Below, piece after piece: positions 1 to 8,077 of a DNA stretch of 64,000 bases. The stretch comes from Blastococcus colisei (GTDB lineage: Bacteria > Actinomycetota > Actinomycetes > Mycobacteriales > Geodermatophilaceae): the NCBI RefSeq assembly GCF_006717095.1, contig NZ_VFQE01000001.1, forward strand, positions 1,612,001 to 1,676,000, given 5' to 3'. The notes beneath the pieces were generated by a model, which saw only the letters and a program-made list of their open reading frames with translations, was not told where the DNA came from and did no database searches. The translations under genes were made by a program, and so were the position numbers. Numbering within the stretch: position 1 is the first letter of the stretch; every line of letters begins with the position of its first letter.

Positions 1-1043
1 AGGTCGTGGCCGCCCTGGAGAGCGGGCCCACCAGCTGGACGGCGATCTTGGATGCGGTGCGGCTGGGCCCGGCAGATGACGCGACCGCGGTCACCGCCGC
101 CCAGCTGCGCGCGGTCGTGGGTCGGCTGACCGGCGCCGGGCACTGGCGCCCCGGTGACCCGGCGATCATGGTGGTGATGGACTCCGGGTACGACGTGGCC
201 CGGCTGGCGTTCGTGCTCGCCGACCTGCCCGTGCACCTGGTCGGGCGGATCCGCGCCGACCGGGTGATGCTGGCCGCCACGCCGCCGCGGGGCCATGACT
301 CCCGCGGCGGACGCCCCCGCAAGCACGGCGCCGTGATGGCCCTGGCCGATGAGGCCACCTGGCCGGTACCGACCACGCAGGCCAGCTCACCCACCGCGCG
401 CTACGGAACGGCGCAGGTGTGCTCCTGGGATCGCATGCATCCGCGGCTGGCTCACCGCGGCCCCTGGGCCGACCACGACGGCCCGCTGCCGATCGTGGAA
501 GGCACCGTGATTCGGCTGCAGGTCGAGCACCTGCCCGGACAGCGCGAGGCCAAGCCGGTCTGGCTGTGGTCATCGGTGACCGGCCCCGACGATGTCGACA
601 TCGACGACCTGGTCGAGGAGGTGGCCCGCTGCTGGCAGGCCTACCTGCGCCGCTTCGACCTGGAGCACACCTTCCGCCTGTTCAAGCAGACCCTGGGCTG
701 GACCGCCCCGAAGATCCGCTCACCGGAGGCCGGCGACCGCTGGACCTGGCTGGTCATCGCCGCCCACACCCAGCTGCGCCTGGCCCGCCACCTCGCCGTC
801 GATCTCCGGCGGCCCTGGGAGAAGCCGCTACCTCCCGAGCGGCTGACCCCGGCGCGGGTGCGCCGGGGGTTTCGCCACCTGCGCGCGAAGACCGGCCACC
901 CGGCCAGCGCGCCGAAACCCTCCCGCCCGGGACCGGGACGCCCTCCCGGAGTGAAAAACCGGCGCCAAGCCACCCGTCATGACGTCGGCAAGACCGTCAG
1001 ACGGGACACCACCAGCCCGGGCGACCACCAGATCAGGGGTTAA
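1..1043 (+). CDS. IS transposase, DDE type (5' end outside window)
   Basis: Cut-and-paste transposase acting on its own element ends; the reading frame is open to the left edge, so the N-terminus is missing and about 346 residues are visible. A central VVMDSGYDVARLAF block looks like the second catalytic Asp region of IS4/IS701-like DDE transposases, and a RFDLEHTFRLFKQTLGW block followed by a W-rich helix matches the catalytic Glu region of that superfamily. The tail is basic (Pro/Arg/Lys-rich). It ends with TAA a few bases from the element terminus and has inserted into a DUF6318-type lipoprotein gene on the other strand. The exact IS family is uncertain. Confidence 0.82.
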   Translation, partial: VVAALESGPTSWTAILDAVRLGPADDATAVTAAQLRAVVGRLTGAGHWRPGDPAIMVVMDSGYDVARLAFVLADLPVHLVGRIRADRVMLAATPPRGHDSRGGRPRKHGAVMALADEATWPVPTTQASSPTARYGTAQVCSWDRMHPRLAHRGPWADHDGPLPIVEGTVIRLQVEHLPGQREAKPVWLWSSVTGPDDVDIDDLVEEVARCWQAYLRRFDLEHTFRLFKQTLGWTAPKIRSPEAGDRWTWLVIAAHTQLRLARHLAVDLRRPWEKPLPPERLTPARVRRGFRHLRAKTGHPASAPKPSRPGPGRPPGVKNRRQATRHDVGKTVRRDTTSPGDHQIRG

Positions 1044-1053
1044 ACGACAAGCT
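1..1053 (+). mobile_element. Right-hand part of an insertion sequence
   Basis: The element covers the transposase gene and ends about ten bases after its stop. The boundary is inferred from the lipoprotein gene on the minus strand, whose homology-like sequence stops at residues WMRDLS and then reads into element DNA. The terminal sequence read inward is close to TTGTCGTTTAACCCC. The left end and target duplication lie outside the window, so the boundary is accurate only to a few bases. Confidence 0.6.
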
Positions 1054-1335
1054 GAGGTCGCGCATCCATGTGGTGTCGAGCGTCCGGAGCGCGTGGTTGT
1101 AGATCTCGACGTAGTAGCGGGTGAATGCCTCTGCGCCATCGGCGGTCTTCTCTCGCGCCTCAGCAGGCATCGGGAGTTCTGGGGGACCGATCTCGGGCAG
1201 CGCCTCGGATGTCTCAGCTGCGCTCGACGAGGGCAGGGTGTGGTTGGCTTCCTGCTTCTCGGAGCAGCCGGTCAGGAGCGCCGTCCCGACCAGGACGCCG
1301 GCCATGGTGCGACGCAGTCCCCGAAGATCACGCAC
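1033..1335 (-). pseudogene. DUF6318-type lipoprotein, 3' end lost to IS insertion
   Basis: The 100-residue reading frame starts with GTG and has an n-region with Arg residues, a hydrophobic core and a lipobox (LLTGC), so it was a secreted lipoprotein. After a Ser/Thr/Glu-rich linker comes PPELPMPAEAREKTADGAEA and then FTRYYVEIYNHALRTLDT, which I recognise as the start of the DUF6318 domain of actinobacterial lipoproteins. The domain should continue for roughly 80 more residues with a Cys-containing segment; instead the frame runs into transposon DNA (LSFNP, stop). The fragment is probably non-functional. The missing 3' part should lie left of the window. Confidence 0.7.
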
Positions 1336-1465
1336 AGCGGGAGACTACGCAGGGTTCAGCGCGCACAGATCCGCATCTGTGGAGAGCGCACACCATGCCG
1401 CCGTATCGGGTGAACGGCGTCCCCAGGGACGCGGTCTCGCACGCAGCGACGGGGCGGCAAGGTCA

Positions 1466-2004
1466 TCAGGTCACGTCCGGCGCAAGCCGAGCGCCGCGGA
1501 GCCGGACCCCCGCGCCCCAGCGGCAGGCGGTCGGCGCCGTCGCGTCCGGGCTCCGCTCGCCGGTGTCGATCGCGACGACCTGATCCCACGCGGGGCCGAC
1601 GCCGAAGCGGACGACGTCATCGAGGTCACCGGTGAGCACGAACTCGCCCGTCCCGGTGAGTCGTCCAGCACCGGGACGCAGTCCGCCGATCCGCAGGCGC
1701 AGCCACCGTCGCTCTCGTAGCGCGCCGCCACCGTGACGGTGACCCGGTCCCCAGGAGCCGTGCCGTGCAGGCGGTGCTCCTTGCCGAACTTGCCGGCCCA
1801 CGACTCGTCGACGGACGAGTCGTCCGCAGCGAGAACGTCCACCCGGCAGACCACACCGTCGGTGGCGCCCGTGCCCCGGCGGGGGCCATGCAGCACCCGC
1901 AGCGTGCCGCCGAGGCCGCTGTCGGCGAACCGGCGGTCGTCTCCGTCGGTGTAGTCGTACGGGTACTTCCTCGGCGTGCGCCGCCGACCCATGCCCGCCT
2001 CCAT
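1466..2004 (-). pseudogene. Hypothetical protein gene with a single-base frameshift
   Basis: No family recognised. The first frame gives a natural-looking protein (MGRRRTPRKYPYDYTDGDDR… to CACGSADCVPVLDD), with a Cys cluster, then degenerates into Ser/Arg-rich sequence typical of a wrong frame. The neighbouring minus frame takes over near position 1650 with GEFVLTGDLDDVVRFGVGP and WDQVVAIDTGERSPD, which again looks natural, and stops at 1466-1468. Adding one base in the ccggga run near 1645-1655 would fuse both parts into a protein of about 180 residues. This is either a mutation or a sequencing error. The start could be 2004 or the ATG four codons inside. The gene is divergent from the pRiA4b ORF-3 gene. 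Confidence 0.55.
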
Positions 2005-2058
2005 GCCGTTGACTCCGACGTCCTGGAGTCTGCCCCCGACCTGGCAGGCTCGGGCGGC

Positions 2059-3321
2059 ATGGGCCCCGACCTCGTCGAACTGCTCGACGCGCTGCGCCGC
2101 TCACGCCGCCCCGAGCTCCTCCGCATCGTCGAGTCCGCCGACCTCGACGCCGAACCACCCGCACCGGAGCCCGACGTGGTCGAGCCCTACCGCTGGTTCC
2201 TCGCCCGGCTCGGCGACGGCGTGAAGCTCACCGGCGCCGGCTACCTGCCCCCGGCGCTCGTCGTCGAGACGATGCGTGCACTCGGCTGGGATGCCGACTG
2301 GATCGGCACGGGCAACCGGGAGGACATCACCCGGCCCGTCGCCGAGCTGCGCGACACCGCCCGCCGGCTCGGACTGGTCCGCGTCCACCGCAAGGAGCTG
2401 CGCCCCACCACGGCCGGCCGGCGGCTCGCCGACGATCCCGTCGGCCTGTGGCGGCACCTCGGCGCACGGCTGCCCCTCGGTCGCGGCGAGGCCGATCGCA
2501 TCGCCGGGTTGCTCTGGCTGCTCGGGGTCGCCGCCGGCCGCCCGCACCCCGAGGAGGTCGTCGCGGTGGGCATGAACGCGCTCGGGTGGGAGTCCGGCGA
2601 GACGGGGAAGCCGCTCGACCGTCGCACGGCCTTCCTCGCCGTCCGGGACACCACGTGGACGGTCTTCGACCGGCTCGGCGTCCTCGGTACGTGGCGGGAC
2701 CGCGACCGGCCGCCGACGCCGTCCGCGATCGCCCTCGCGCGCGCGGCCCTGCTGCACGAGGAGCCGCCGGCTCCGGCCAGGTCGGTGCCGGCCGTCGAGC
2801 TCACCGTCACCCTCGCGGACGTCGACCCGCCGGTGTGGCGCCGTCTCGTCGTCCCCGAGCGGACGACGCTGCGCGACCTGCACGGACTGCTCCAGGCCGC
2901 CATGGGCTGGCAGGACGCCCATCTGTGGCTGTTCGAGGTGGACGGCGTGCGCTACGGCGACGTCGAGGACATGGACGATCTCGGCGATCCCCGCGCGGTC
3001 ATCGTCGGCTCGATGCCGGACGGCACGGTGTTCCGCTACGACTACGACTTCGGCGACGGCTGGGAGCACGACGTGCGCGTCGAGGGCCGCCGTACCGCGG
3101 AGGCCCCGGCCTGTGTCGACGGCGCCCGTGCCTGTCCGCCCGAGGATTGCGGGGGCCCGCCCGGCTACGCCGAGATGCTGACGGTCCTCGCCGATCCCCG
3201 GCATCCCGACCACGCCGACGTCACCGGTTGGCTCGGGGGTCCGTTCTACCCCGACGACTTCGACCCGGGGGCGGCCACCCGTCGCATGCGTAATCGGGTA
3301 CGGCGGCGGGCCGCCGCGTGA
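2059..3321 (+). CDS. pRiA4b ORF-3 / IS1096 TnpR-like domain protein
   Basis: 420-residue protein. Residues about 246-405 carry the plasmid pRiA4b ORF-3 domain: VELTVTLADVDPPVWRRLVV, a W-rich DAHLWLFEVDG segment, FRYDYDFGDGWEHDVRVE, a Cys pair (ACPPEDCGG), GYAEMLTVLADP and a closing FYPDDFDP. The N-terminal 240 residues look like a winged-helix-rich region (PVAELRDTARRLGLVRVHRKE). The domain is common on plasmids and beside mobile elements; its biochemical function is not established. I chose the ATG at 2059 because the frame upstream overlaps the divergent gene and loses natural composition. Freestanding, with a transposon nearby. Confidence 0.8.
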   Translation: MGPDLVELLDALRRSRRPELLRIVESADLDAEPPAPEPDVVEPYRWFLARLGDGVKLTGAGYLPPALVVETMRALGWDADWIGTGNREDITRPVAELRDTARRLGLVRVHRKELRPTTAGRRLADDPVGLWRHLGARLPLGRGEADRIAGLLWLLGVAAGRPHPEEVVAVGMNALGWESGETGKPLDRRTAFLAVRDTTWTVFDRLGVLGTWRDRDRPPTPSAIALARAALLHEEPPAPARSVPAVELTVTLADVDPPVWRRLVVPERTTLRDLHGLLQAAMGWQDAHLWLFEVDGVRYGDVEDMDDLGDPRAVIVGSMPDGTVFRYDYDFGDGWEHDVRVEGRRTAEAPACVDGARACPPEDCGGPPGYAEMLTVLADPRHPDHADVTGWLGGPFYPDDFDPGAATRRMRNRVRRRAAA

Positions 3322-3343
3322 TGAGTCGGCCGTCGGCTGCCGG

Positions 3344-4243
3344 TCAGGCGCGGCGCATGTTCGGCACCGGCGCGCCGACGGCGTTCGTCCGCACGCGGTA
3401 CAGCGACGTGGAGGCGGTCAGGAACAGCGTCGACCAGCCGGGCCCGCCCCAGTTGAGGTTCCCGACCACCTCCGGCACCCCCAGCGTGCCGAGATGCGCG
3501 CCGGACGGGTCGAGCGCCCATACCCCGCCCGGGCCGGTCACGTAGATGTTGCCGGCGGAGTCGGTCTTCATCCCGTCGGCGACGCCGTCGTCCCCGCCTC
3601 CCAGCCCCTCGGCCAGCACCGGGCCGCGCGACTCCGGTCCGACGGGTCCCATGCGGAACGCGCGGATGTGCGCCCGGGCGGTGTCGTTCACGTAGAGGAC
3701 CGACTCGTCCGGCGACATGCACAGGCCGTTGGGCTGCTCGAAGTCGGCGGCCACGAGTTCCAGCCGGTCGGTCCCCGCGGGGATCTGGTAGACGCCCTGG
3801 AAGTCCAGTTCCTGCTTCCGCTCGACGCCGAACCCCGCGGTGCGGCCGTACGTGGGGTCGGTGAAGTAGACGTCGCCGGACAGCGTGACGATGACGTCGT
3901 TCGGGCTGTTGAGCTCCCTGCCCTCCCAGTGCGAGGCGAGGACGGTGGTCGACCCGTCCGGCTCCTCGCGCACCACCCGGCTCGTCGAGTGCTCGCACAC
4001 GAGCAGCGCGCCGCGGGCGTCGTAGGCCATCCCGTTGCCCTTGTTGCTGGGGCGCCGGACCTCGCTCACCCCGTCGTCCTCGGTCCACCGGCGCCGGACG
4101 TCGCCCGGCATGTCGCTGAAGTAGAGGGCGCCCTCCGCCGGGTTCCAGACCGGGCCCTCGGTGAAGCGGAAGCCCGAGCCGATCCGCTCCACGACCGGCT
4201 CCGCGCCGAAGATCGCGGCGAGTTCGGCTCCCGGGCGCGTCAC
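3344..4243 (-). CDS. SMP-30/gluconolactonase family protein (second of tandem pair)
   Basis: 299-residue six-bladed beta-propeller of the SMP-30/gluconolactonase/LRE family. Family hallmarks are visible: the N-terminal metal-ligand Glu in FRFTEGPVWNPAEGALYFSD, NSPNDVIV with the conserved Asn, and VADGMKTDSAGNIYVTG with the Asp. Members hydrolyse sugar lactones or related esters; the substrate here cannot be read. The GTG start overlaps the stop of the upstream gene (GTGA), so both genes are translated together. The longer open frame upstream of the GTG is a shadow of the neighbour. Confidence 0.86.
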   Translation of the reverse strand: MTRPGAELAAIFGAEPVVERIGSGFRFTEGPVWNPAEGALYFSDMPGDVRRRWTEDDGVSEVRRPSNKGNGMAYDARGALLVCEHSTSRVVREEPDGSTTVLASHWEGRELNSPNDVIVTLSGDVYFTDPTYGRTAGFGVERKQELDFQGVYQIPAGTDRLELVAADFEQPNGLCMSPDESVLYVNDTARAHIRAFRMGPVGPESRGPVLAEGLGGGDDGVADGMKTDSAGNIYVTGPGGVWALDPSGAHLGTLGVPEVVGNLNWGGPGWSTLFLTASTSLYRVRTNAVGAPVPNMRRA

Positions 4244-5139
4244 GGCCGGCCGGCGTGCGGGACGGCGACCTCGGTCGACACCAGCACCGCCTCGCGCACC
4301 GGCGCGCGCGTGTGCTCGTAGAAGTCGGGCGCGCAGCACAGGAGAAGCTCCCGGCCGTCGTCCCCTCCGAGGGCGCAGGCGAAGACGCCCATCCCGTCCG
4401 GCGCGGCGATCTCGTCGAGGATCGCGCCGCCCTCCGCGACCCGCACGACCCGGGAGTTCAGCCCATCGGCGACCCAGACGTGGCCCTCGGCGTCGAGCGT
4501 GCAGCCGTCGGGGGCGACCACGACCTGCCCGATGAGTTCCTGGACCGAGTTCCCCTGCGGCACGGGGCCCAGTTCCGCCCACACGCGCCGGTTGGTCAGC
4601 GCCCCGTCCGCGGCGATGTCGAACGCGGTGAAGCGGTTGCCCCACGTCTCGCCGACGATCAGCGTTCCGCCGTCCGGCGTGATCACCGAGCCGTTCGGGA
4701 ACTTCAAGTCCTCGGCCACCACGGTCACGGTCCCGTCGGGGTCCACCCGCTTCAGCGAAGCCGGGTTCGGCGCTCCACCGCCCATGAGGTCGAAGCCGAA
4801 GTCGCCGACGAAGGCGCGGCCGGACGCGTCGACCACCATGTCGTTCATCAGCCCGGTGCAGACGGCGGACAGGTCGGCGTGGGTCGACACCTCACCGTCG
4901 GAGACCCGCAGCAGGCGGTGGTCCTTCATCGACACGACGAGCAGTGAGCCGTCGGGCAGCCAACCCAGCCCCGAGGGCTGGTTCCCCACCTCCAGGACGA
5001 CGGTCTCGCCGCCCTCGGGCGCCACCCGGCTGACCGTGTGCCGGTAGAAGTCCGACGCCCACCAGGCGCCGTCGTGCCACCGGGGGCCCTCGAAGTACGA
5101 ACCACCTTCCAGCACCGTCCGGAACGCTCGCTCTGCCAT
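4240..5139 (-). CDS. SMP-30/gluconolactonase family protein (first of tandem pair)
   Basis: 299-residue beta-propeller enzyme of the same superfamily as its downstream neighbour, but divergent in sequence. Motifs: SYFEGPRWHDGAWWASDFY (metal-ligand Glu), FPNGSVITPDGGTLIVGETW (Asn) and APDGCTLDAEGHVWVADGLN (Asp). Predicted cytoplasmic; no signal peptide. It forms a two-gene operon through a 4-base overlap with the second paralogue, suggesting lactonases for two related substrates or one heteromeric enzyme. The ATG at 5139 was preferred because the frame before it has no family similarity and enters the antitoxin gene on the other strand. Confidence 0.86.
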   Translation of the reverse strand: MAERAFRTVLEGGSYFEGPRWHDGAWWASDFYRHTVSRVAPEGGETVVLEVGNQPSGLGWLPDGSLLVVSMKDHRLLRVSDGEVSTHADLSAVCTGLMNDMVVDASGRAFVGDFGFDLMGGGAPNPASLKRVDPDGTVTVVAEDLKFPNGSVITPDGGTLIVGETWGNRFTAFDIAADGALTNRRVWAELGPVPQGNSVQELIGQVVVAPDGCTLDAEGHVWVADGLNSRVVRVAEGGAILDEIAAPDGMGVFACALGGDDGRELLLCCAPDFYEHTRAPVREAVLVSTEVAVPHAGRP

Positions 5140-5191
5140 GGGGCGGGACGTTACGGGCATCCCTCGGCGTCGACCTGTGCAGCGACAGATA

Positions 5192-5204
5192 GCTACACTG
5201 TAGC
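5192..5204. promoter_or_regulatory. Antitoxin operator palindrome and leaderless promoter
   Basis: Perfect 6-1-6 palindrome (GCTACA c TGTAGC) ending one base before the antitoxin ATG. A -10-like TACACT (5194-5199) lies inside it, exactly six bases before the ATG, so transcription probably starts at the start codon and the palindrome is an autoregulatory operator. Confidence 0.6.
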
Positions 5205-5205
5205 C

Positions 5206-5646
5206 ATGACTAGTCCGCGTTCCGTCCGGCTGTCCGACGAGGTCCTGCGCCGGCTCAACCAGTTCGCCACCGGGCGAGGTGCGTCGGTGGCCTCGGTGAT
5301 GGAACGGCTGCTGGACGAGGCTCTCCGTCGGGAGGCGCACCCCGGCATCACGTTCCGCGACGGCCCCAGTGGCCGTCGGGCAGGGCTGATCGGTGGGCCG
5401 GATGTCGACGAGGTCATCCGCACGCTGCGCACCGTTCAGGAGGACGAGTCGGACGAGCGGGAAGTGGTGGACCGGGTGGTGCACGCGAGCTCGATCACGC
5501 CTGGCCAGGTGCGGGCCGCGATCGCCTACTACGCCGATCACCCCGAGGAGATCGATTCCCGCATCGCGACGAACCAGCGCACGGCCGACGAGCGGGAGGC
5601 GTCCTGGCGGCGCCAGCAGGAGATCCTCTCCGGCCGTTCCCGGTGA
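5206..5646 (+). CDS. Ribbon-helix-helix antitoxin with DUF433-like tail
   Basis: 146-residue antitoxin. Residues 1-45 (SVRLSDEVLRRLNQFATGRG…VMERLLDEALRRE) look like a ribbon-helix-helix DNA-binding segment; the second half (GITFRDGPSGRRAGLIGGPD … ITPGQVRAAIAYYADHPEEID) resembles DUF433, a domain typical of antitoxins paired with DUF5615 toxins. The toxin gene overlaps it by four bases (GTGA). The palindrome directly before the ATG suggests self-repression, and no ribosome-binding site is visible, fitting a leaderless mRNA. Confidence 0.78.
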   Translation: MTSPRSVRLSDEVLRRLNQFATGRGASVASVMERLLDEALRREAHPGITFRDGPSGRRAGLIGGPDVDEVIRTLRTVQEDESDEREVVDRVVHASSITPGQVRAAIAYYADHPEEIDSRIATNQRTADEREASWRRQQEILSGRSR

Positions 5647-5972
5647 GGCTGCTGCTCGACGAGATGTACCCGGGCCGGCTGGCCGAGCAGCTGCGAGACG
5701 GTGGCCATGACGTGGTCGCGGTCGTCGAGCTGCCCGAGCTGGTCGGTCAGCCGGATGCCGAGGTGGCAGGGCGGGCGCGCGCGGAGGATCGCGTCGTCGT
5801 CACCGAGAACGTCGTCGACTACGCCCCGCTGGATGCGACCGCACACGCCGGTCTGTTGCTCGTCAACGCCCGTCGCTGGCCGCGTACGCGGGCAGGTCTT
5901 CCCCGGCTTCGGGCCGCGCTCGCCACCTGGCTCGAGACGCAGAACGACCAGGGCGCCGTCGATTGGCTCTGA
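5643..5972 (+). CDS. DUF5615 PIN-like toxin
   Basis: 109-residue protein of the DUF5615/Mut7-C PIN-like group, predicted RNase toxins. It opens with RLLLDEMYPGRLAEQLRDGG (acidic Asp/Glu of the PIN-like site), followed by HDVVAVVELPELVGQPDAEV and DRVVVTENVVDYAPL, the usual second acidic cluster (TxNxxDF-like). It begins with GTG inside the antitoxin stop codon, giving coupled translation. Targets are unknown; RNA cleavage is inferred from the fold. Confidence 0.78.
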   Translation: MRLLLDEMYPGRLAEQLRDGGHDVVAVVELPELVGQPDAEVAGRARAEDRVVVTENVVDYAPLDATAHAGLLLVNARRWPRTRAGLPRLRAALATWLETQNDQGAVDWL

Positions 5973-6060
5973 GCGGTGACGGATCGGCCGAGCACGTCAC
6001 ATCGTTTCGATGCGCGTCACCCGGGCAGTGGCCCCAAATGGATCACCAGGAGACGAGCCG

Positions 6061-6423
6061 GTGAGCGTCCGGAGCGGGCTCGGACGGGCCGTCCGGACCG
6101 TCGAGCGATGGCAGCTGCTCGACGCCCCCAGCTACCAGATCGAGCACGGCATCTCGCTGACCTTCCTGCTCACCGGCCGCCACGCCCGCCGCCTCCAGGA
6201 CCTGCTGCACGGCGTCTGGTTCGGCCACCCGATCCACCCCGCACTGGTCACCGTGCCGATCGGGGCGTGGGGCGCGGCCCTCGTGCTCGACGGCCTCGAC
6301 GCCACCGGCCGCGGCGGCCCCGGTGCCGGCCAGGCCGCCCGCACGGTCGTCAAGCTCGGGGTCGGGGGAGCGGTCGCGTCGGCCGCCACCGGCCTCACCG
6401 ACTGGCAGCACGCGCACGAATAG
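6061..6423 (+). pseudogene. DUF2231 membrane half of a DUF2231-Rieske gene, cut by in-frame TAG
   Basis: 120 residues from a GTG start with an AGGAGA ribosome-binding site eight bases upstream. The sequence LHGVWFGHPIHPALVTVPIG is the DUF2231 hallmark and is followed by two more hydrophobic helices ending in GLTDWQHAHE. A TAG then interrupts the frame, but the same frame continues at once with GRRVGLVHGAMN, the expected remainder of DUF2231, and a Rieske domain. Intact homologues in actinobacteria are single proteins. Point mutation, sequencing error or readthrough are possible. Confidence 0.72.
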
Positions 6424-6441
6424 GGCCGCCGGGTCGGCCTC

Positions 6442-6999
6442 GTGCACGGCGCCATGAACGGCACCGCCCTCGCGCTCTACACCTGGTCGCTCAGCGACCG
6501 GAAGCTCGGACGCGCCGCCCGCGCCCGCGCCAGCGCCGCCGCCGGCTACGCCATCACCCTGGCCAGCGCCTACCTCGGCGGCGTGCTCTCCTACCGCTAC
6601 CGGCTCGACACCGACCACTCCGACCGCAGCAACGAACCCCGCCGCTTCGTCCCCGTCGCCGACGAGTCCGAGCTCGTCGACGGGCAGCCGGTCGGCGTCG
6701 ACGTCGACGGCGTGCCCCTGGTGCTCGTCGCCACCGACGGCGCGGTGCGCGCTGTCGGTGGCCGCTGTCCGCACATGGGCGGCCCGCTGGGGGAGGGGTG
6801 GCTGCACCGCGGGGAGCTGGTCTGCCCGTGGCACGGCTCGCGCTTCCACCTCGACACCGGCGAGCCCGCACAGGGACCGTCCACCGCCCCGCTGCCCTGC
6901 TACGAGACGCGGACCCGCGACGGCCGGGTCGAGGTGCGCCGCCGGGCGCGCTGGCGCACACCCACCGCGATCACGTCCGTCGAGGAGGCATCGCGATGA
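6442..6999 (+). pseudogene. Rieske [2Fe-2S] half of the split DUF2231-Rieske gene
   Basis: Same reading frame as the preceding fragment, separated only by the TAG at 6421-6423. It holds the last DUF2231 helices (NGTALALYTWSLSD, a hydrophobic segment to YLGGVLSYRY) and then a Rieske domain with both cluster motifs, CPHMG and CPWHGS, so a 2Fe-2S cluster could still form if this part is made. First possible start is the GTG at 6442, without a clear ribosome-binding site. It overlaps the hemerythrin gene by ATGA. Probable role: membrane-linked electron transfer or redox sensing. Confidence 0.72.
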
Positions 7000-7478
7000 A
7001 GGCCGACGAGGTGCTGATCGCCCACCACGACATGCTGCGGGGACTGCTCCGCGACCTCACCCGGACCACCGACGCGGAGACCGGCCGGAGGGAGGAGCTC
7101 CGCGACCGGCTCCTGCGCGAACTGGAGATCCACACCCAGATCGAGGACGAGCTGTTCTACCCGGCCGTCCGCGACGTCTCCCCGTTGCTGTCGCTCGCCC
7201 ATGCCGAGCACCGGCAGATCGACGACCAGCTGGCCACCGTCATGCGGACCGCCCCCGACGACCCCGAGTTCGTTCCCGAGGTCCGCATGCTCGAGTCGAC
7301 CCTCCGCCACCACACCATGGAGGAAGAGGAGCGGATGTTCCCGCAGGCGCAGGCCCTCGGCGCTGACCGCCTCGAGGAGCTCGGAAGCCAGCTGCAGGAA
7401 CGGCAGCGGGAGCTGGCCCGCTCCGGTGCCATGCGGCTGATCATCCGGCTCAAGCGCGCGACGCTCCGCCTCGTGTAG
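6996..7478 (+). CDS. Hemerythrin HHE domain protein
   Basis: 160-residue four-helix hemerythrin-like protein that probably binds a di-iron centre for O2, NO or peroxide. Ligand pattern: LIAHHDMLRGLL (first His), LEIHTQIEDELFYPAV (His and Glu), LAHAEHRQIDDQL (His), LRHHTMEEEERMFP (His and Glu). ATG overlaps the stop of the Rieske fragment and has GAGGAGG upstream. The pairing with a Rieske protein suggests a shared redox or oxygen-response role; this is inference. Confidence 0.87.
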   Translation: MKADEVLIAHHDMLRGLLRDLTRTTDAETGRREELRDRLLRELEIHTQIEDELFYPAVRDVSPLLSLAHAEHRQIDDQLATVMRTAPDDPEFVPEVRMLESTLRHHTMEEEERMFPQAQALGADRLEELGSQLQERQRELARSGAMRLIIRLKRATLRLV

Positions 7479-7483
7479 GACGT

Positions 7484-7519
7484 CGGTGCCCCGGCCGCAC
7501 GCGGACGACCGGGGCACCG
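7484..7519. terminator. Bidirectional hairpin between convergent genes
   Basis: Perfect 11-bp stem (CGGTGCCCCGG and its complement) with a 14-base loop, between the ends of the hemerythrin and NlpC/P60 genes. There is no U-tract, as is usual in high-GC actinobacteria. Confidence 0.65.
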
Positions 7520-7532
7520 CGCAGAGACCAGG

Positions 7533-8057
7533 TCAGACGACGCGGCGAGCGGTGTTGTAGCCCCACATCGAGTCGACCGGCACGACCGAGACCGGGTTCC
7601 CGTAGGTCGAGGAGTGCACCATCTGCCCGTTGCCGATGTACATGCCGACGTGGCCGACCGGGTCGTAGAAGAAGATCAGGTCACCGGGCTGCAGGTTCGC
7701 CCGGTCCACGTAGACCCCCGCCGTCGACTGCGCCCGCGAGGTCCGCGGGATGGACACGCCGGCCGCCTGGTACGCCGAGTAGGTGAGCCCCGAGCAGTCG
7801 TAGGCGTCCGGGCCGGTGCCGCCCCACGCGTACGGCTTGCCCTGCTGGGCCAGCGCCGTGTCGACGGCGACCTGTGCGGCGTGGGTCGGCGCCGCCACCG
7901 GGGCGGCAGCCACCGGCGCCGATGCGGCGACGGTGGGGGTGCCCGCGTCCGCCGAGGCGGTGAGGGGAGTGAGCGCGAGCCCCGCGCCCGTGAAGAGGGC
8001 GAGCGCCGCCCCGCGGAAGGAGCGGCGGGTGATCGTGGACGTGCGGATGGTCGTCAT
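7533..8057 (-). CDS. Secreted NlpC/P60 peptidoglycan hydrolase
   Basis: 174-residue cell-wall endopeptidase cleaving D-Glu/DAP-type stem-peptide bonds. The signal peptide starts TRRSFRGAALALFTGAGL with a twin-arginine-like start and ends near ASADA; an Ala/Pro-rich linker follows. The NlpC/P60 domain (about 60-174) has the catalytic Cys in AYDCSGLTYSAY, the His in VGHVGMYIGNGQMVHSS, and GDLIFF. The gene lies downstream of a c-di-AMP riboswitch, so synthesis should fall when c-di-AMP is high, as for other actinobacterial wall hydrolases. It is convergent with the hemerythrin gene. Confidence 0.9.
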   Translation of the reverse strand: MTTIRTSTITRRSFRGAALALFTGAGLALTPLTASADAGTPTVAASAPVAAAPVAAPTHAAQVAVDTALAQQGKPYAWGGTGPDAYDCSGLTYSAYQAAGVSIPRTSRAQSTAGVYVDRANLQPGDLIFFYDPVGHVGMYIGNGQMVHSSTYGNPVSVVPVDSMWGYNTARRVV

Positions 8058-8077
8058 GGACGACGGGTTCTCCTGTT

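Noticed and set aside
5976-7478. 500-codon frame covering the DUF2231-Rieske and hemerythrin region from upstream
   Set aside because: Its first 340 codons are Arg/Pro-rich shadow; only the last part is the hemerythrin gene, which starts at 6996.
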